From: an uncultured beta proteobacterium
GTDB taxonomy: Bacteria; Pseudomonadota; Gammaproteobacteria; Burkholderiales; Burkholderiaceae_C
Length of the DNA: 54,888 nt
Reading direction: 5' to 3'
Assembly (NCBI GenBank): GCA_903905735.1
Contig: CAIVHU010000062.1
Span: 1-54,888 of the forward strand
Below the pieces are notes generated by a model, which searched no databases, was not told where the DNA came from, and saw only the letters and a list, made by a program, of their open reading frames with translations. Positions 9,139 through 18,062 of this stretch are shown in pieces; positions within the stretch are counted from its first letter, which is position 1; each line of letters starts with the position of its first letter. The translations under genes were made by a program, and so were the position numbers.

Positions 9139-9390
9139 TTGCTTGCCTCACCTGTCAACGTTCCTCGCGCGGCCCCCCACATCCCGCTTGTCGGTGCGGG
9201 CATGGTGGGCGTCTCGATGCCCTATTTTTTGACGCTGGCGGGGGCCCGGGTTTGCGTGACATCGACCAAAACGCCAGCGTCGGACGCATCGGGTGCGGCT
9301 GACGGCGCAGTGGCGGCCATCGATGATGGTCGGCGCGCTGCGCAGCAGGTAGCCCGGCAAACAGGACCGTGGTTCCGCCCGCAGGCGTGA
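9139..9390 (+). pseudogene. Remnant of an FAD-dependent amino-acid oxidase/dehydrogenase
   Basis: The translated segment contains a degenerate Rossmann dinucleotide-binding start: PLVGAGMVGVSMPYFLTLAGARV, where intact enzymes have GAGIVGVSTAYFL-AGARV followed by an acidic residue. It then reads ASDASGAADGAV, like the ASGAANGAV region of DadA/glycine oxidase relatives. The frame stops after about 80 codons, where an intact enzyme would run about 400, and there is no good start or RBS. It fills most of the 438-nt gap between the VOC gene and the copper module. I read it as a decayed gene fragment, by motif recognition only. Confidence 0.5.
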
Positions 9391-9444
9391 GCGACATTGA
9401 TTTACGTCATTTTCATCGGCGCGCGAATGCCATAATCTCGCCCC

Positions 9445-9810
9445 ATGCACTTTCTGCACACCCTGCGTAACACACCCTGGCTGGCCCGGTTGGCCCTGCT
9501 GTGGTTTGCCATGACGTTGGGTGCGGCCGTGGCCTCGCCCCTGATCTCCCCGCAGGATGAACTGCTGATCTGTACCTCGGCAGGTATGGTCAAGGTGGTG
9601 CTCAATGCCGATGGCTCGGTAACCACCAGCCCCAGTGTTGGGGCGCATTGTCCTCTGTGTGTGGTGGGAGGCGCGCCGCCAAGCTTTGCCCGTGTGGTGG
9701 TGCCGCCCGTGCAACCCCTGGGCCGCGTGCTGCAAAGCATGCCTGCCGCCCACATCGCTGCGGCCACCGCAGCACCGCCGCCTTCGCGCGGGCCCCCTGG
9801 CTTCATTTGA
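9445..9810 (+). CDS. DUF2946 family protein (first copy, copper module)
   Basis: A 121-aa small exported or membrane-anchored protein. An N-terminal hydrophobic helix (LARLALLWFAMTLGAAVASP) is followed by LICTSAGM, HCPLCVV and a C-terminal PPSRGPPGF, all hallmarks of DUF2946. The family is usually found next to copper uptake genes, as here. The paired Cys (CPLC) could bind metal. There is no Shine-Dalgarno; a CATAAT box ends 8 nt before the ATG, so a leaderless mRNA is possible. It is paralogous to the protein at 10574-11053. Confidence 0.8.
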   Translation: MHFLHTLRNTPWLARLALLWFAMTLGAAVASPLISPQDELLICTSAGMVKVVLNADGSVTTSPSVGAHCPLCVVGGAPPSFARVVVPPVQPLGRVLQSMPAAHIAAATAAPPPSRGPPGFI

Positions 9811-9814
9811 ACTA

Positions 9815-9865
9815 TTGAATTGATAGCTATCAGCCCATGTTTAAAAAGGGCTGGAGGCCAATTAA
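9815..9865 (+). repeat. Dispersed hairpin repeat, copy 3
   Basis: Copy reading TTGATAGCTATCAGCCC, an AT-rich loop, AAGGGCTGGAGGCCAATTA. It follows directly on the first DUF2946 stop. The rest of the gap to 10060 has no gene; it holds a C-rich stretch and an AT-rich stretch with TTGACA near 9986 that may include the promoter of the chaperone gene. Confidence 0.75.
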
Positions 9866-10060
9866 GCCAGTAGCCTGGGGTCTTTGCCCCCGGATTCATC
9901 GGGCGGAAAGCACCCCTTTCACCCCAATTGCGTTTGTGTTGCCAATTCTGTGCTTTGCTAATATTTTTCATAGCGGAAAACGCAGCATTGACAATGGCTG
10001 GAATCGATTTTTGTTGCAAACCGGCACGCTGTGCCAAGTCTTAACCACGAAGGAAATCCC

Positions 10061-10561
10061 ATGACATTGAAATCATTGATGACAGCAGCAGCGCTGGCTG
10101 CCGCGACCCTGAGCGCCTGGGCGGCTGAAGCCGTTGACGTCCAGAACGCCTGGGTGCGCGCCACCGTGCCGGGTCAGATGGCCACCGGTGCCTTCATGAC
10201 ACTCACCGCCAAAGACGGCGCCAAACTGGTCGGCGCGTCGTCCCCCGTGGCCGGTGTCGCCCAGGTGCACGAAATGAAGATGGAAGGCAGCGTGATGAAG
10301 ATGGCTGCAGTCCAGGGCGGCCTGGACCTGCCTGCTGGCAAGGCGGTGCAACTCAAGCCCGGTGGTTACCACATCATGCTGATGGACCTGAAGTCAACGA
10401 TGGCCAAAGACAGCACCGTGCCGCTGACGCTGATCTTCCAGGATGCCAAAGGCGTCGAGTCGAAGATGGAACTGAAACTGCCGGTGGCGTCGACCCCGCC
10501 AGGTGGTATGGGCATGGAGATGGGGCATGGCATGTCGATGCCCATGCCTGCCAGCAAGTAG
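10061..10561 (+). CDS. Periplasmic copper chaperone PCu(A)C
   Basis: A 166-aa exported chaperone that delivers Cu(I) to cytochrome oxidase Cu sites. The signal peptide ends AAATLSAWA-AEA (near residue 22). The PCu(A)C copper motif is intact: VHEMKMEGSVMKM, about 20 residues, then GGYHIMLMDL. A Met/His-rich tail (GMGMEMGHGMSMPMP) adds possible Cu(I) ligands. The start at 10061 follows AAGGAAATCCC, a good RBS. It is flanked by two DUF2946 genes and followed by a copper-type TonB receptor, which supports a role in copper acquisition rather than detoxification. Confidence 0.92.
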   Translation: MTLKSLMTAAALAAATLSAWAAEAVDVQNAWVRATVPGQMATGAFMTLTAKDGAKLVGASSPVAGVAQVHEMKMEGSVMKMAAVQGGLDLPAGKAVQLKPGGYHIMLMDLKSTMAKDSTVPLTLIFQDAKGVESKMELKLPVASTPPGGMGMEMGHGMSMPMPASK

Positions 10562-10573
10562 GCAGTTTTTGTC

Positions 10574-11053
10574 GTGAAAGCCTCGCCTTTCAGCATGTCG
10601 GCTTCAGGTCGGCCACGTCACCCCTGGGTGCTGTGGCTGGCCCTGTGGCTGGCCGTGTTTGGGGCGCTGGCACCGACGGTGTCACGCACGCTGGCCTGGG
10701 CGCACGGCGACACCGACAACCTGATTGAAATATGCACCAGCGCCGGGCCGCGCTGGATGGCTTTGAGTCCGGTCGGCAGCGCGAGCGCTGCGCCCGACGC
10801 GACGCTGGCCGATGGCCAGGATGCCTCCGGGTCCGCGCATGGCTCTGTACCCACCCCGTCGCTTGTGCTGGATCACTGCCCGTTTTGCACGCTGCTGGCA
10901 GACCGGGTTGCGCCGCCATTGGCCATCGCTTTCCTACAGCTGGTTTTGCCGGGCAAACCGGTGACCCCGACGGTCTCGCAGACACTTTTCCAACCCGAAT
11001 TTCAAACGCTCACGCCGCCATCGCGCGGGCCGCCGACTTTCCTGAACTCTTAA
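10574..11053 (+). CDS. DUF2946 family protein (second copy)
   Basis: A 159-aa protein with one N-terminal hydrophobic segment (WVLWLALWLAVFGALAPTV), then IEICTSAGPRW, DHCPFCTLL and a C-terminal PPSRGPPTFL. These three landmarks match the protein at 9445-9810, so the two are paralogues flanking the copper chaperone. The GTG at 10574 is used as start; an ATG seven codons in (10595) is an alternative. It begins 12 nt after the chaperone stop, so the two are probably cotranscribed. Confidence 0.78.
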   Translation: MKASPFSMSASGRPRHPWVLWLALWLAVFGALAPTVSRTLAWAHGDTDNLIEICTSAGPRWMALSPVGSASAAPDATLADGQDASGSAHGSVPTPSLVLDHCPFCTLLADRVAPPLAIAFLQLVLPGKPVTPTVSQTLFQPEFQTLTPPSRGPPTFLNS

Positions 11054-11100
11054 TTTCATAGTGGCTTGCGCAGTCCCTGAAAGGGCTGCAGGCCTATTTG
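11054..11100 (+). repeat. Dispersed hairpin repeat, copy 4
   Basis: Diverged copy (CATAGTGGCTTGCGCAGTCCCTGAAAGGGCTGCAGGCCTATTTG, quoted here in part as CATAGTGGCTTGCG...AAGGGCTGCAGGCCTA) filling the gap between the second DUF2946 gene and the TonB receptor gene. Confidence 0.65.
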
Positions 11101-11122
11101 TCATTGAATTCAGGAATCCATC

Positions 11123-13393
11123 ATGTCATCCCCCCAACTTCATGTCTTTTCCCGCGCCATGGCGCTGGCCCTGCCCGCGTTGTGCCTGCTAGGCGGTCAG
11201 GCGCAAGCCGCTGGCGAGGCTGTGGGCACACTGCCTGCCGTCACCGTTCAAGGTGCGCAAATTGACGTCACCCAACCGATCAGTGGCACACCGCTGGATG
11301 CCAACAACTTGACACCCAAGCGCGCGTCAACCAGCGACACGGCCAGCCTGCTCAAAGACATCCCAGGTTTGAGCCTGACCGCAGCAGGTGGTGTGTCGAG
11401 TTTGCCGACTTTGCATGGCCTGGCTGATGACCGCCTGCGCATCAAGGTGGACGGCATGGACCTGATCTCTGCCTGTGCCAACCATATGAACCCGCCGCTG
11501 TCGTACATCGACCCGACCGGCGTGGGCAGCATCGAGGTGTTTGCCGGTGCCACGCCGGTCAGTGCTGGCGGCGACAGCCTGGGCGGCACGATTCGCGTCA
11601 ACTCCCCCTCGCCTGAATTTGCCAAGCCGGGCGAGGGCACTTTGGTCAAGGGCCTGGCGGGCACGTTTTATCGCAGCAACGGCGATGTCAAGGGGCTGAA
11701 TCTGTCCGCCACCTATGCCACTGACAGCTTGAGTCTGAACTACAACGGCTCTACCGTTGAGTCTGGCAACTACAACGCGGGCGGCGATTTCAAGCCCGCC
11801 GGATTGGCGTTCAAGGCGGACGGCAAATCCATCAAGAACTCGACCCTCTGGCTGCCAGGAGACGAGGTCGGCTCCAGCATGTACAAGGCCACCAACCAGG
11901 CCCTGGACATGGCCCTGCGCCGGGACAACCATGTGTTTGAAGTCAAGCTGGGCGTGCAAAACATCCCTTACCAGGGTTACCCCAACCAGCGCATGGACAT
12001 GACCAGCAACAAAAGCGAGCAGATCAACTTGCGCTACCTGGGGCAATTTGAGTGGGGCGCGCTGGAAGCCCGCGTGTACGACGAGCACACCCGCCACGCG
12101 ATGAATTTTCTGGAAGACAAAACCTATTGGTACATGGGCAACGCACCCGGCATGCCGATGGACACTGAAGGTAAAAACACCGGGGCATTGCTGAAGGCCG
12201 ATGTCTTGCTGTCCGAGCGCGACAAGCTCACTGTTGGTGCTGAGTACCAGCGCTACCGGCTCAGTGACTGGTGGCTGCCCTCCGGCACAGGCGGCATGTC
12301 CCCCAACACTTTCTGGAACATCAACAACGGGCAGCGCGACCGGCTGGACTTTTTCTCGGAATGGGAAGCGCGCTGGAGCCCACAATGGACCACGCAACTC
12401 GGTGCGCGTCTGGCCACGGTGGACATGAACACCGGGGCTGTGCAAGGCTACAACACCGGAGCGACGTACCTTGCCGACGCGAGAGCCTTCAACGCCGCTG
12501 ACCGCCAGCGCACAGATCACAACATCGACCTGACGGCGCAAGCGCACTACACGCCTGACAGCGGCACCACGCTGGACTTCGGCTACAGCCAGAAAACCCG
12601 CTCGCCCAATTTGTATGAGCGCTTTGCCTGGTCCACCGGCGGCATGGCCATGAACATGGTCAACTGGGCGGGCGACGGCAATGGTTATGTGGGCAACCTG
12701 GCCCTGACGCCTGAAACAGCGCACACGCTGAGCGCCACGGCAGACTGGCATGACGACGCGAAGACCCAGTGGGGTTTCAAGGTATCGCCTTACCTGACCT
12801 ATGTGCAGGACTACATCGATGCCAAGCGCTGTGTATCAAGCAACAGCAACTGCGGTGCCGCCAATCAGACTGCCGCCACGGGCTTTGTATTTTTGCAGTT
12901 TGTCAATCAAAGCGCCCGCCTGTACGGTGTGGATGTATCAGGCTACAAGGCACTGGCCAGTCATACGGCCTGGGGCAGCTTCACCGCCACCGGCATGCTG
13001 AGTTTTGTCAACGGCAAGAACGAAACCACCGGCGACCATCTCTACAACCTGATGCCGTTGAACGCCAAACTGGCATTGGTTCAGAACCAGGGCGCATGGA
13101 GCAACACCGTTGAGGCGGTTCTGGTGAGTGCAAAAACGGATGTCTCCGCCGTGCGTAACGAGCTCAAAACCGCTGGCTACAGTCTGCTGAACCTGCGCAG
13201 CAGCCACACCTGGAAAACTGTGCGTCTGGACATAGGTGTCGACAACCTGTTTGACAAACTCTATGCCGACCCGCTGGGTGGTGCGTATGTCGGCCAGGGC
13301 ACCACCATGCCTCCAGTTGGCGGCGCACCTTACGGCACCGCCGTCCCCGGCATGGGCCGCTCGATCTACGCCGGCCTGAACGTCAAGTTCTAA
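11123..13393 (+). CDS. TonB-dependent copper receptor (OprC/NosA-like)
   Basis: A 756-aa outer-membrane receptor. The signal peptide ends near GGQAQA (about residue 30); the plug domain covers about 60-190 and the remainder is a beta-barrel ending in NVKF with a terminal Phe. The plug contains KVDGMDLISACANHMNPPL, which matches the Cys/Met copper site region of OprC and NosA. Met-rich extracellular stretches (MGNAPGMPMD, GGMAMNMVN) fit Cu binding. It imports copper or a copper complex across the outer membrane using TonB energy. The start has the RBS AGGAATCC. It is the terminal gene of the copper module. Confidence 0.92.
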   Translation: MSSPQLHVFSRAMALALPALCLLGGQAQAAGEAVGTLPAVTVQGAQIDVTQPISGTPLDANNLTPKRASTSDTASLLKDIPGLSLTAAGGVSSLPTLHGLADDRLRIKVDGMDLISACANHMNPPLSYIDPTGVGSIEVFAGATPVSAGGDSLGGTIRVNSPSPEFAKPGEGTLVKGLAGTFYRSNGDVKGLNLSATYATDSLSLNYNGSTVESGNYNAGGDFKPAGLAFKADGKSIKNSTLWLPGDEVGSSMYKATNQALDMALRRDNHVFEVKLGVQNIPYQGYPNQRMDMTSNKSEQINLRYLGQFEWGALEARVYDEHTRHAMNFLEDKTYWYMGNAPGMPMDTEGKNTGALLKADVLLSERDKLTVGAEYQRYRLSDWWLPSGTGGMSPNTFWNINNGQRDRLDFFSEWEARWSPQWTTQLGARLATVDMNTGAVQGYNTGATYLADARAFNAADRQRTDHNIDLTAQAHYTPDSGTTLDFGYSQKTRSPNLYERFAWSTGGMAMNMVNWAGDGNGYVGNLALTPETAHTLSATADWHDDAKTQWGFKVSPYLTYVQDYIDAKRCVSSNSNCGAANQTAATGFVFLQFVNQSARLYGVDVSGYKALASHTAWGSFTATGMLSFVNGKNETTGDHLYNLMPLNAKLALVQNQGAWSNTVEAVLVSAKTDVSAVRNELKTAGYSLLNLRSSHTWKTVRLDIGVDNLFDKLYADPLGGAYVGQGTTMPPVGGAPYGTAVPGMGRSIYAGLNVKF

Positions 13394-13436
13394 CCCGGCC
13401 AGCCCGGATGGACAGGTGGCTGGCCGCTATGTGAGT

Positions 13437-13480
13437 CATAGCTGCCTACCATTGTTGACAAAGGGCTAGAGCCTGATTTG
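13437..13480 (+). repeat. Dispersed hairpin repeat, copy 5
   Basis: Copy with CATAGCTGCCTACC at one end and AAGGGCTAGAGCCTGATTTG at the other. It ends 21 nt before the ATG of the Crp/Fnr gene, so it lies in its 5' leader. Confidence 0.7.
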
Positions 13481-13501
13481 ATGCATAAAACGGAGGAAGC
13501 C

Positions 13502-14149
13502 ATGACCACAGTGCAACCTGACAACACACCCCGCCAGCTGGCCCCGCGCGAGGGCTTTATGGCCGAAGCGCCTCATCTGCTGTGGCGCGTGACCCGTGGT
13601 GCCTTGCGCATTGACAGCGCCCCGCAAGGCGAGGCCAGCCGCTTTGTGCGCCTGGCTTTGCCCGGCGACGTGGTGGGGGTGGAGCGCTGGGCCGGTACCC
13701 ATGACAGTCTCAGCCAGCACGCGCTGATTGCCAGCGAGCTGGTGCCGGTGCAGGCCAACGGCCCGGAAATGATGCTGATCCTGATGGAAAGTGTGGTGGT
13801 GGCGCACCAGCGCTGCCGCGAAGTGGTGAGCCTGCGCACCGGTCCGGCGGCGCGGCGCATCCAGGCGCTGCTGCTGTTGTTTGCCCACAGTGCCGAGGCC
13901 GCCGACGTGCCGGTTGACCAGGCCGCGCATGATGTGGCAGTGCCGAATCTGGCCGATTTGAGTGACATCCTCGACGTGGCCCCCGAGACCGTGTCGCGCG
14001 TCTTTGGCAGCCTGCGCGAGCACAACTTTCTGCAAGGTCGTCGCCCGCAAAAGGCCCGCTTCAGCACCCAGGCGCTGCGTGGGCTGGAGATCGTGGCGGG
14101 TATGTCCGGCGCGATCGTGCAGCGCAAGGTGCAACTGGCCGGGGCGTAA
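13502..14149 (+). CDS. Crp/Fnr-family transcriptional regulator
   Basis: A 215-aa regulator. The N-terminal half is a cyclic-nucleotide-binding-like beta-barrel (RFVRLALPGDVVGVERW). The C-terminal winged helix-turn-helix includes LADLSDILDVAPETVSRVFGSL, where E-SR is the usual Crp/Fnr DNA-recognition pattern. It lacks the N-terminal Cys cluster of Fnr, so direct oxygen sensing by an iron-sulfur cluster is unlikely. The start at 13502 follows GGAGGAAGC, a strong RBS. Targets are unknown; the copper module upstream and TRAP genes downstream are candidates only by position. Confidence 0.85.
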   Translation: MTTVQPDNTPRQLAPREGFMAEAPHLLWRVTRGALRIDSAPQGEASRFVRLALPGDVVGVERWAGTHDSLSQHALIASELVPVQANGPEMMLILMESVVVAHQRCREVVSLRTGPAARRIQALLLLFAHSAEAADVPVDQAAHDVAVPNLADLSDILDVAPETVSRVFGSLREHNFLQGRRPQKARFSTQALRGLEIVAGMSGAIVQRKVQLAGA

Positions 14150-14177
14150 TAAAGTTGCCCGTGTGCTGCATCAGGCT

Positions 14178-16037
14178 CTATAAAAAGCCCACCGAAATCC
14201 ACGGCACGGCCGCCACCACGATGGTGCCCGCTAGCAAGGCCAGCAGGTAACCGATGATCGGCCGGATGCCTTCGTCCGGGTTGACCCGGCCAATGGCGCA
14301 GGCCGCGTAGTAGCCCACCCCTAGTGGTGGTGCAAACAAGCCCAGCCCCATCGACAGCACCACCACCATGGCGTAGTGCACTTCATGGATTCCCAGATGG
14401 CGCGCAATCGGGAACAGCAACGGGCCAAACAGCACAATCGCCGGAATGCCCTCCAGCACCGAGCCCAGAATGGTGAACGTGACCACCGACACCGCCATAA
14501 ACATCGGTGCACCGCCTGGCAGGGCCTGCATGGTTTCTGCCAGCCAGTTGGAGAAACCTGATTGCGTCAAACCCCAGGCCATGGCCGTGGCGGTGCCAAT
14601 AATCAGCAAAATGGCACCTGACAGCGATGCCGTGCCCACCAGCATCGGGCCCAGGCGGCGCCAGTCAAACTGCCGGTACACCAGCAGCCCGGCCAGCACA
14701 GCATAGACGATGCCGATGGTGGAAACTTCAGTAGCCGTGGCAACACCTTCCACGACCGCAGCGCGGATCACCACCGGCAGCGCCAGCGCCGGCAGGGCAA
14801 TCAGCCCCAGCCGTGCCACTTCTCTCCACGGCGTGCGCGCAATCTGGCTGATGTCTTCATGCCGGTAGCGGTAAGCCACCACCAGACACAGCACCAACCC
14901 CAACACCGCAGCGGGCAACAAGCCGCCGGTGAACAGCGCCGCAATCGACACCCCGGTCACCGAGCCGATGGTGATCAGCACCAGGCTCGGCGGCACGGTC
15001 TCGGTCTGCGCGCCGGTGGCTGCCAGCAAGGCCACCAGATCGCCGTCTTTGGCACCGCGTTTTTTCATCTCCGGGAACAGCGCTGGTGCAATGGCGGCCA
15101 TATCGGCTGCCTTGGAGCCAGAGATGCCCGACACCAGGTACATGGCCCCCACCAGCACATACGACAGCCCGCCGCGCACCCGCCCCAGCAGGCCCGCCAG
15201 GAAATTCACCATGGCGCGCGCCATGCCGGTCATCTCGATCAGCAAACCCAGAAAGACGAACAGCGGCACCGCCAGCAGGATGATGTGCGACATGCCTTCG
15301 TCCATGCGGCCGATGATCACCGGCAGCGGCGTGCTGGTGGTCAGCGCCAGGTAGCCAAACGTGCCCAGACCAAAAGCGAAGGCGATGGGAATGCCGGCAA
15401 AGACGCAACTGGCCACCACGCCGACAAAAAAGATCAGCAGGTTGAGGCGTCCCAGGTTGTCAAACAGCGGCTGCGCCCACCAGAAGGCCCCGGCGATCAC
15501 GGCGGTGATGCCCAAGGCCACCAGGGTGTGTTTCAGGTCGGCCAGGCGGATCAGGCGCAGGGTGGCAAAGAGTGCCATCAGCGCCACGCCGACCGGCAGC
15601 GCGGCGGCGCGCCAGGCGTTGGAGATTTCCAGCGCCGGGGTGGTGATGGCTGCCTCGTCGCTGGCGTATTCCCAGGCTGGCCAGCCAATCATCAGCAAAA
15701 AAGCCAGACAGGCGCTGATGGCCACCGCCTCTAGCAAGGCACGCCGCGCACCGCTGGCCTGGCTCACCCAGGCGGTCATGCGCATGTGCTCACCGCGGCG
15801 TAGGGCAACCACCGAGCCCAGCATGGCCAGCCAGAGAAACAGCATGGAGGCCAGTTCGTCCGACCAGACCAGCGGCCGCTGCAGGACAAAGCGCGCGTAA
15901 ACCCCGCTGAGGAGCACCGCAATGTCCGCCAGCACCAGCAGCGCCGCCGGAATTTCCACCAGCGCACCCAGCACCAGCTCGAAGCGTGCCACCCAGACTG
16001 GCCCGCTGGCGGGCGCAGCCGTTGTGTCGTTCATCAC
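14178..16037 (-). CDS. TRAP transporter fused permease (DctQ-DctM)
   Basis: A 619-aa inner-membrane protein combining both TRAP permease subunits. Residues about 15-180 form the four-helix small subunit (DctQ), with the typical VYARFVLQRPLVWSDELA. From about 195 follows the large DctM subunit with about 12 helices and signatures such as VSGISGSKAADMAAIAP and FAPPLGVGYYAACAIG. It takes up an organic acid driven by an ion gradient. The binding protein gene lies 39 nt upstream on the same strand. Separate DctQ and DctM are more common; the fusion is clear because the frame is continuous. Confidence 0.93.
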   Translation of the reverse strand: MMNDTTAAPASGPVWVARFELVLGALVEIPAALLVLADIAVLLSGVYARFVLQRPLVWSDELASMLFLWLAMLGSVVALRRGEHMRMTAWVSQASGARRALLEAVAISACLAFLLMIGWPAWEYASDEAAITTPALEISNAWRAAALPVGVALMALFATLRLIRLADLKHTLVALGITAVIAGAFWWAQPLFDNLGRLNLLIFFVGVVASCVFAGIPIAFAFGLGTFGYLALTTSTPLPVIIGRMDEGMSHIILLAVPLFVFLGLLIEMTGMARAMVNFLAGLLGRVRGGLSYVLVGAMYLVSGISGSKAADMAAIAPALFPEMKKRGAKDGDLVALLAATGAQTETVPPSLVLITIGSVTGVSIAALFTGGLLPAAVLGLVLCLVVAYRYRHEDISQIARTPWREVARLGLIALPALALPVVIRAAVVEGVATATEVSTIGIVYAVLAGLLVYRQFDWRRLGPMLVGTASLSGAILLIIGTATAMAWGLTQSGFSNWLAETMQALPGGAPMFMAVSVVTFTILGSVLEGIPAIVLFGPLLFPIARHLGIHEVHYAMVVVLSMGLGLFAPPLGVGYYAACAIGRVNPDEGIRPIIGYLLALLAGTIVVAAVPWISVGFL

Positions 16038-16076
16038 AGCGCCAGGCCAGGCGCTGATGCAGGAGTCCGCCCCACG

Positions 16077-17087
16077 TCAGGCCAGCTTGCCGGTGCTGCG
16101 CTCCAGAATGCTCCAGGCTTCGTCGCCGTATTTGCCCTTCCACTCGGCATAGAAGCCGGCCTTTTGCAGGTGGTCGCGGAACGCCTGGGTCTTGGGCTGG
16201 TTGAACACCAGGCCCTTGGCCATCAGGTCTTTTTGCAACGATGCATTGAGTTCGGCAACATCGGCGCGCTCTTTCATGCCCGCGGCATTGATGTGTCTGG
16301 CGACGATGGCCTGCAGGTCTTTGGGCAGACGCTCCCAGGCCTTGCCGTTGGCCAAGAACCAGAAACCATCCCACATGTGGTTGGTCATGGAGCAATACTT
16401 TTGCACTTCGTAGAGTTTGGCCGTCGAGATGATGGCCAGCGGGTTTTCCTGGCCTTCAACCACCTTGGTCTGCAGGGCCGAATAGACCTCGCCAAAGTTG
16501 ATGGATGCAGGGGCTGCGTCAAACGCCTTGAACATCGAGGTCCACAGCGGCGACACCGGCACCCGGATCTTGAAGCCTTTGAGGTCGGCCGGGCTGACGA
16601 TGGGTTTGCTCGACGAGGTGATCTGGCGGAAACCGTTGTCCCAGATTTTGTCCATGGGTACCAGGTTGGCCTTGGTGATCTGGGCCCGGATGTAAGCCCC
16701 CAGGTCGCCGTCCATGGCTTTCCAGACGGCATCGTAGTCGCCAAACGCAAAACCGATGCCGCTGATGGACGTGGCGGGCACCAGGGTGGACAGGATCAGC
16801 CCCGACAAGGTGAAAAATTCAATGCCGCCCGAGCGCAACTGGCTCAGCATGTCGGTGTCGGAGCCGAGCTGGTTGTTCGGGAATACCTGAATGTCCACAC
16901 GCCCTTTGGTCTCGGTGCGAATGGCATCGGCCATCTCCTTGGCGCGCACATTCATCGGATGGGTGACCGGCAGGTTGTTGGCGTATTTGTAGCTGAATTC
17001 GGCCTTCTGAGCGAAGGCGGTACCAGTTTGCAGCGCGATGGCACTTGCGCCAGCGCAAGCCAGCAGGTTACGGCGGGTCATTTCCAT
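16077..17087 (-). CDS. TRAP transporter substrate-binding protein (DctP family)
   Basis: A 336-aa periplasmic binding protein. The leader MTRRNLLACAGASAIALQTG has twin arginines and may use the Tat route; cleavage is probably after AFA (near residue 26). The body contains the DctP pattern of an RVP segment and NFGEVYSALQTKVVEGQENP, where the Arg and Asn contact the substrate carboxylate. The ligand is unknown. GGAGACACTC precedes the ATG at 17087. It forms an operon with the fused permease, and an SDR dehydrogenase is transcribed divergently 108 nt away, perhaps acting on the imported compound. Confidence 0.92.
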   Translation of the reverse strand: MEMTRRNLLACAGASAIALQTGTAFAQKAEFSYKYANNLPVTHPMNVRAKEMADAIRTETKGRVDIQVFPNNQLGSDTDMLSQLRSGGIEFFTLSGLILSTLVPATSISGIGFAFGDYDAVWKAMDGDLGAYIRAQITKANLVPMDKIWDNGFRQITSSSKPIVSPADLKGFKIRVPVSPLWTSMFKAFDAAPASINFGEVYSALQTKVVEGQENPLAIISTAKLYEVQKYCSMTNHMWDGFWFLANGKAWERLPKDLQAIVARHINAAGMKERADVAELNASLQKDLMAKGLVFNQPKTQAFRDHLQKAGFYAEWKGKYGDEAWSILERSTGKLA

Positions 17088-17195
17088 GAGTGTCTCCGGG
17101 AGTTGTAGATGTTGTCTGTCGCAGCACCGCCGTGGGTCGGCTCAATGCCAGAAAATTTTATCGCGTTAAAGTCCGCAATTTAGGAATCGCTCAAG

Positions 17196-17987
17196 ATGAC
17201 AAACTCCCTTGTTCCTTCCCCGGTGGCCGTGGTGACCGGCGGCGCACGCGGCATCGGGCTCGGTATCGCCCGCTGGTTTCTGGCGCACGGCTACCGTGTG
17301 GCCTTGCTTGATATCGACGCGGTCACGCTGGCGCGCACCGAGGCTGAACTCAACGACCCGCAAACTGTGCTGGCGCTGGTCTGCGACGTGTCTGACCCGC
17401 AGCAGGTGCAGGCGGCGATTGACCAGGTGGACCGGCACTATGGGCGCATTGACGCGCTGGTCAACAACGCGGGCATCGCGGTCTTCAAAACCATTGGTGC
17501 CACCAGCTTTGAGGATTGGCGTGCGGTGCTGGCTACCAACCTGGATGGTCCGTTTTTGTGCACCCAGGCCTGTGCGCCGGTGATGCGCCGCGGTGGTGGC
17601 GGTAGCGTGGTGAATATTGCCTCCATCTCGGGGCTGCGCGCCAGCACGCTGCGCGTGGCCTATGGCACCAGCAAGGCCGCCCTGATTCACCTGACCAAAC
17701 AGCAGGCGGTGGAACTTGGCAGCGTGGGCATCCGCGCCAATGCCATCGCGCCCGGCCCGGTAGAGACCGAGATGGCCAAACTGGTGCATAGCGTGGCGAT
17801 CCGCTCGGACTACCACGATGTGATCCCGCTGAACCGCTATGGCCTGGTGGCGGAAATTGCCTCGGTGGCCGGGTTTTTGTGCAGCGCCGAGGCCGCGTAT
17901 GTCAATGGCCAGGTGCTGGCAGTGGACGGTGGCTTTGAAGCTGCCGGTGTCGGGCTGCCGACCCTTCGCAAAATGGCTGCGGCGTAA
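17196..17987 (+). CDS. SDR family oxidoreductase
   Basis: A 263-aa short-chain dehydrogenase/reductase. The NAD(P)-binding motif is TGGARGIGLG (residues about 14-23), the structural NNAG motif is ALVNNAGIA, and the catalytic Ser is in IASISG with YGTSK as the Tyr-Lys pair. The Asp in LLDIDA after the second beta strand suggests NAD preference. The sequence AYVNGQVLAVDGGF is typical of the C-terminus. The substrate is unknown. Divergence from the TRAP binding protein suggests catabolism of the imported substrate, which is an inference. Confidence 0.9.
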   Translation: MTNSLVPSPVAVVTGGARGIGLGIARWFLAHGYRVALLDIDAVTLARTEAELNDPQTVLALVCDVSDPQQVQAAIDQVDRHYGRIDALVNNAGIAVFKTIGATSFEDWRAVLATNLDGPFLCTQACAPVMRRGGGGSVVNIASISGLRASTLRVAYGTSKAALIHLTKQQAVELGSVGIRANAIAPGPVETEMAKLVHSVAIRSDYHDVIPLNRYGLVAEIASVAGFLCSAEAAYVNGQVLAVDGGFEAAGVGLPTLRKMAAA

Positions 17988-18062
17988 ATGGCTTGCACCG
18001 CGCGCCCGATGTTGCGGTAAGCTGCAAGCTGTCAGGCTTTGACGACCCTTCTGGAGAACCCT

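Noticed and set aside
9820..9833. TTGATAGCTATCAG, resembling an Fnr box (TTGAT-N4-ATCAA)
   Set aside because: The same bases belong to the hairpin repeat family; other copies do not keep the palindrome, so it is likely a chance match.
14859..15734. 291-codon plus-strand frame within the TRAP permease
   Set aside because: Shadow of the fused DctQM gene, with Gln/His-rich antisense composition.
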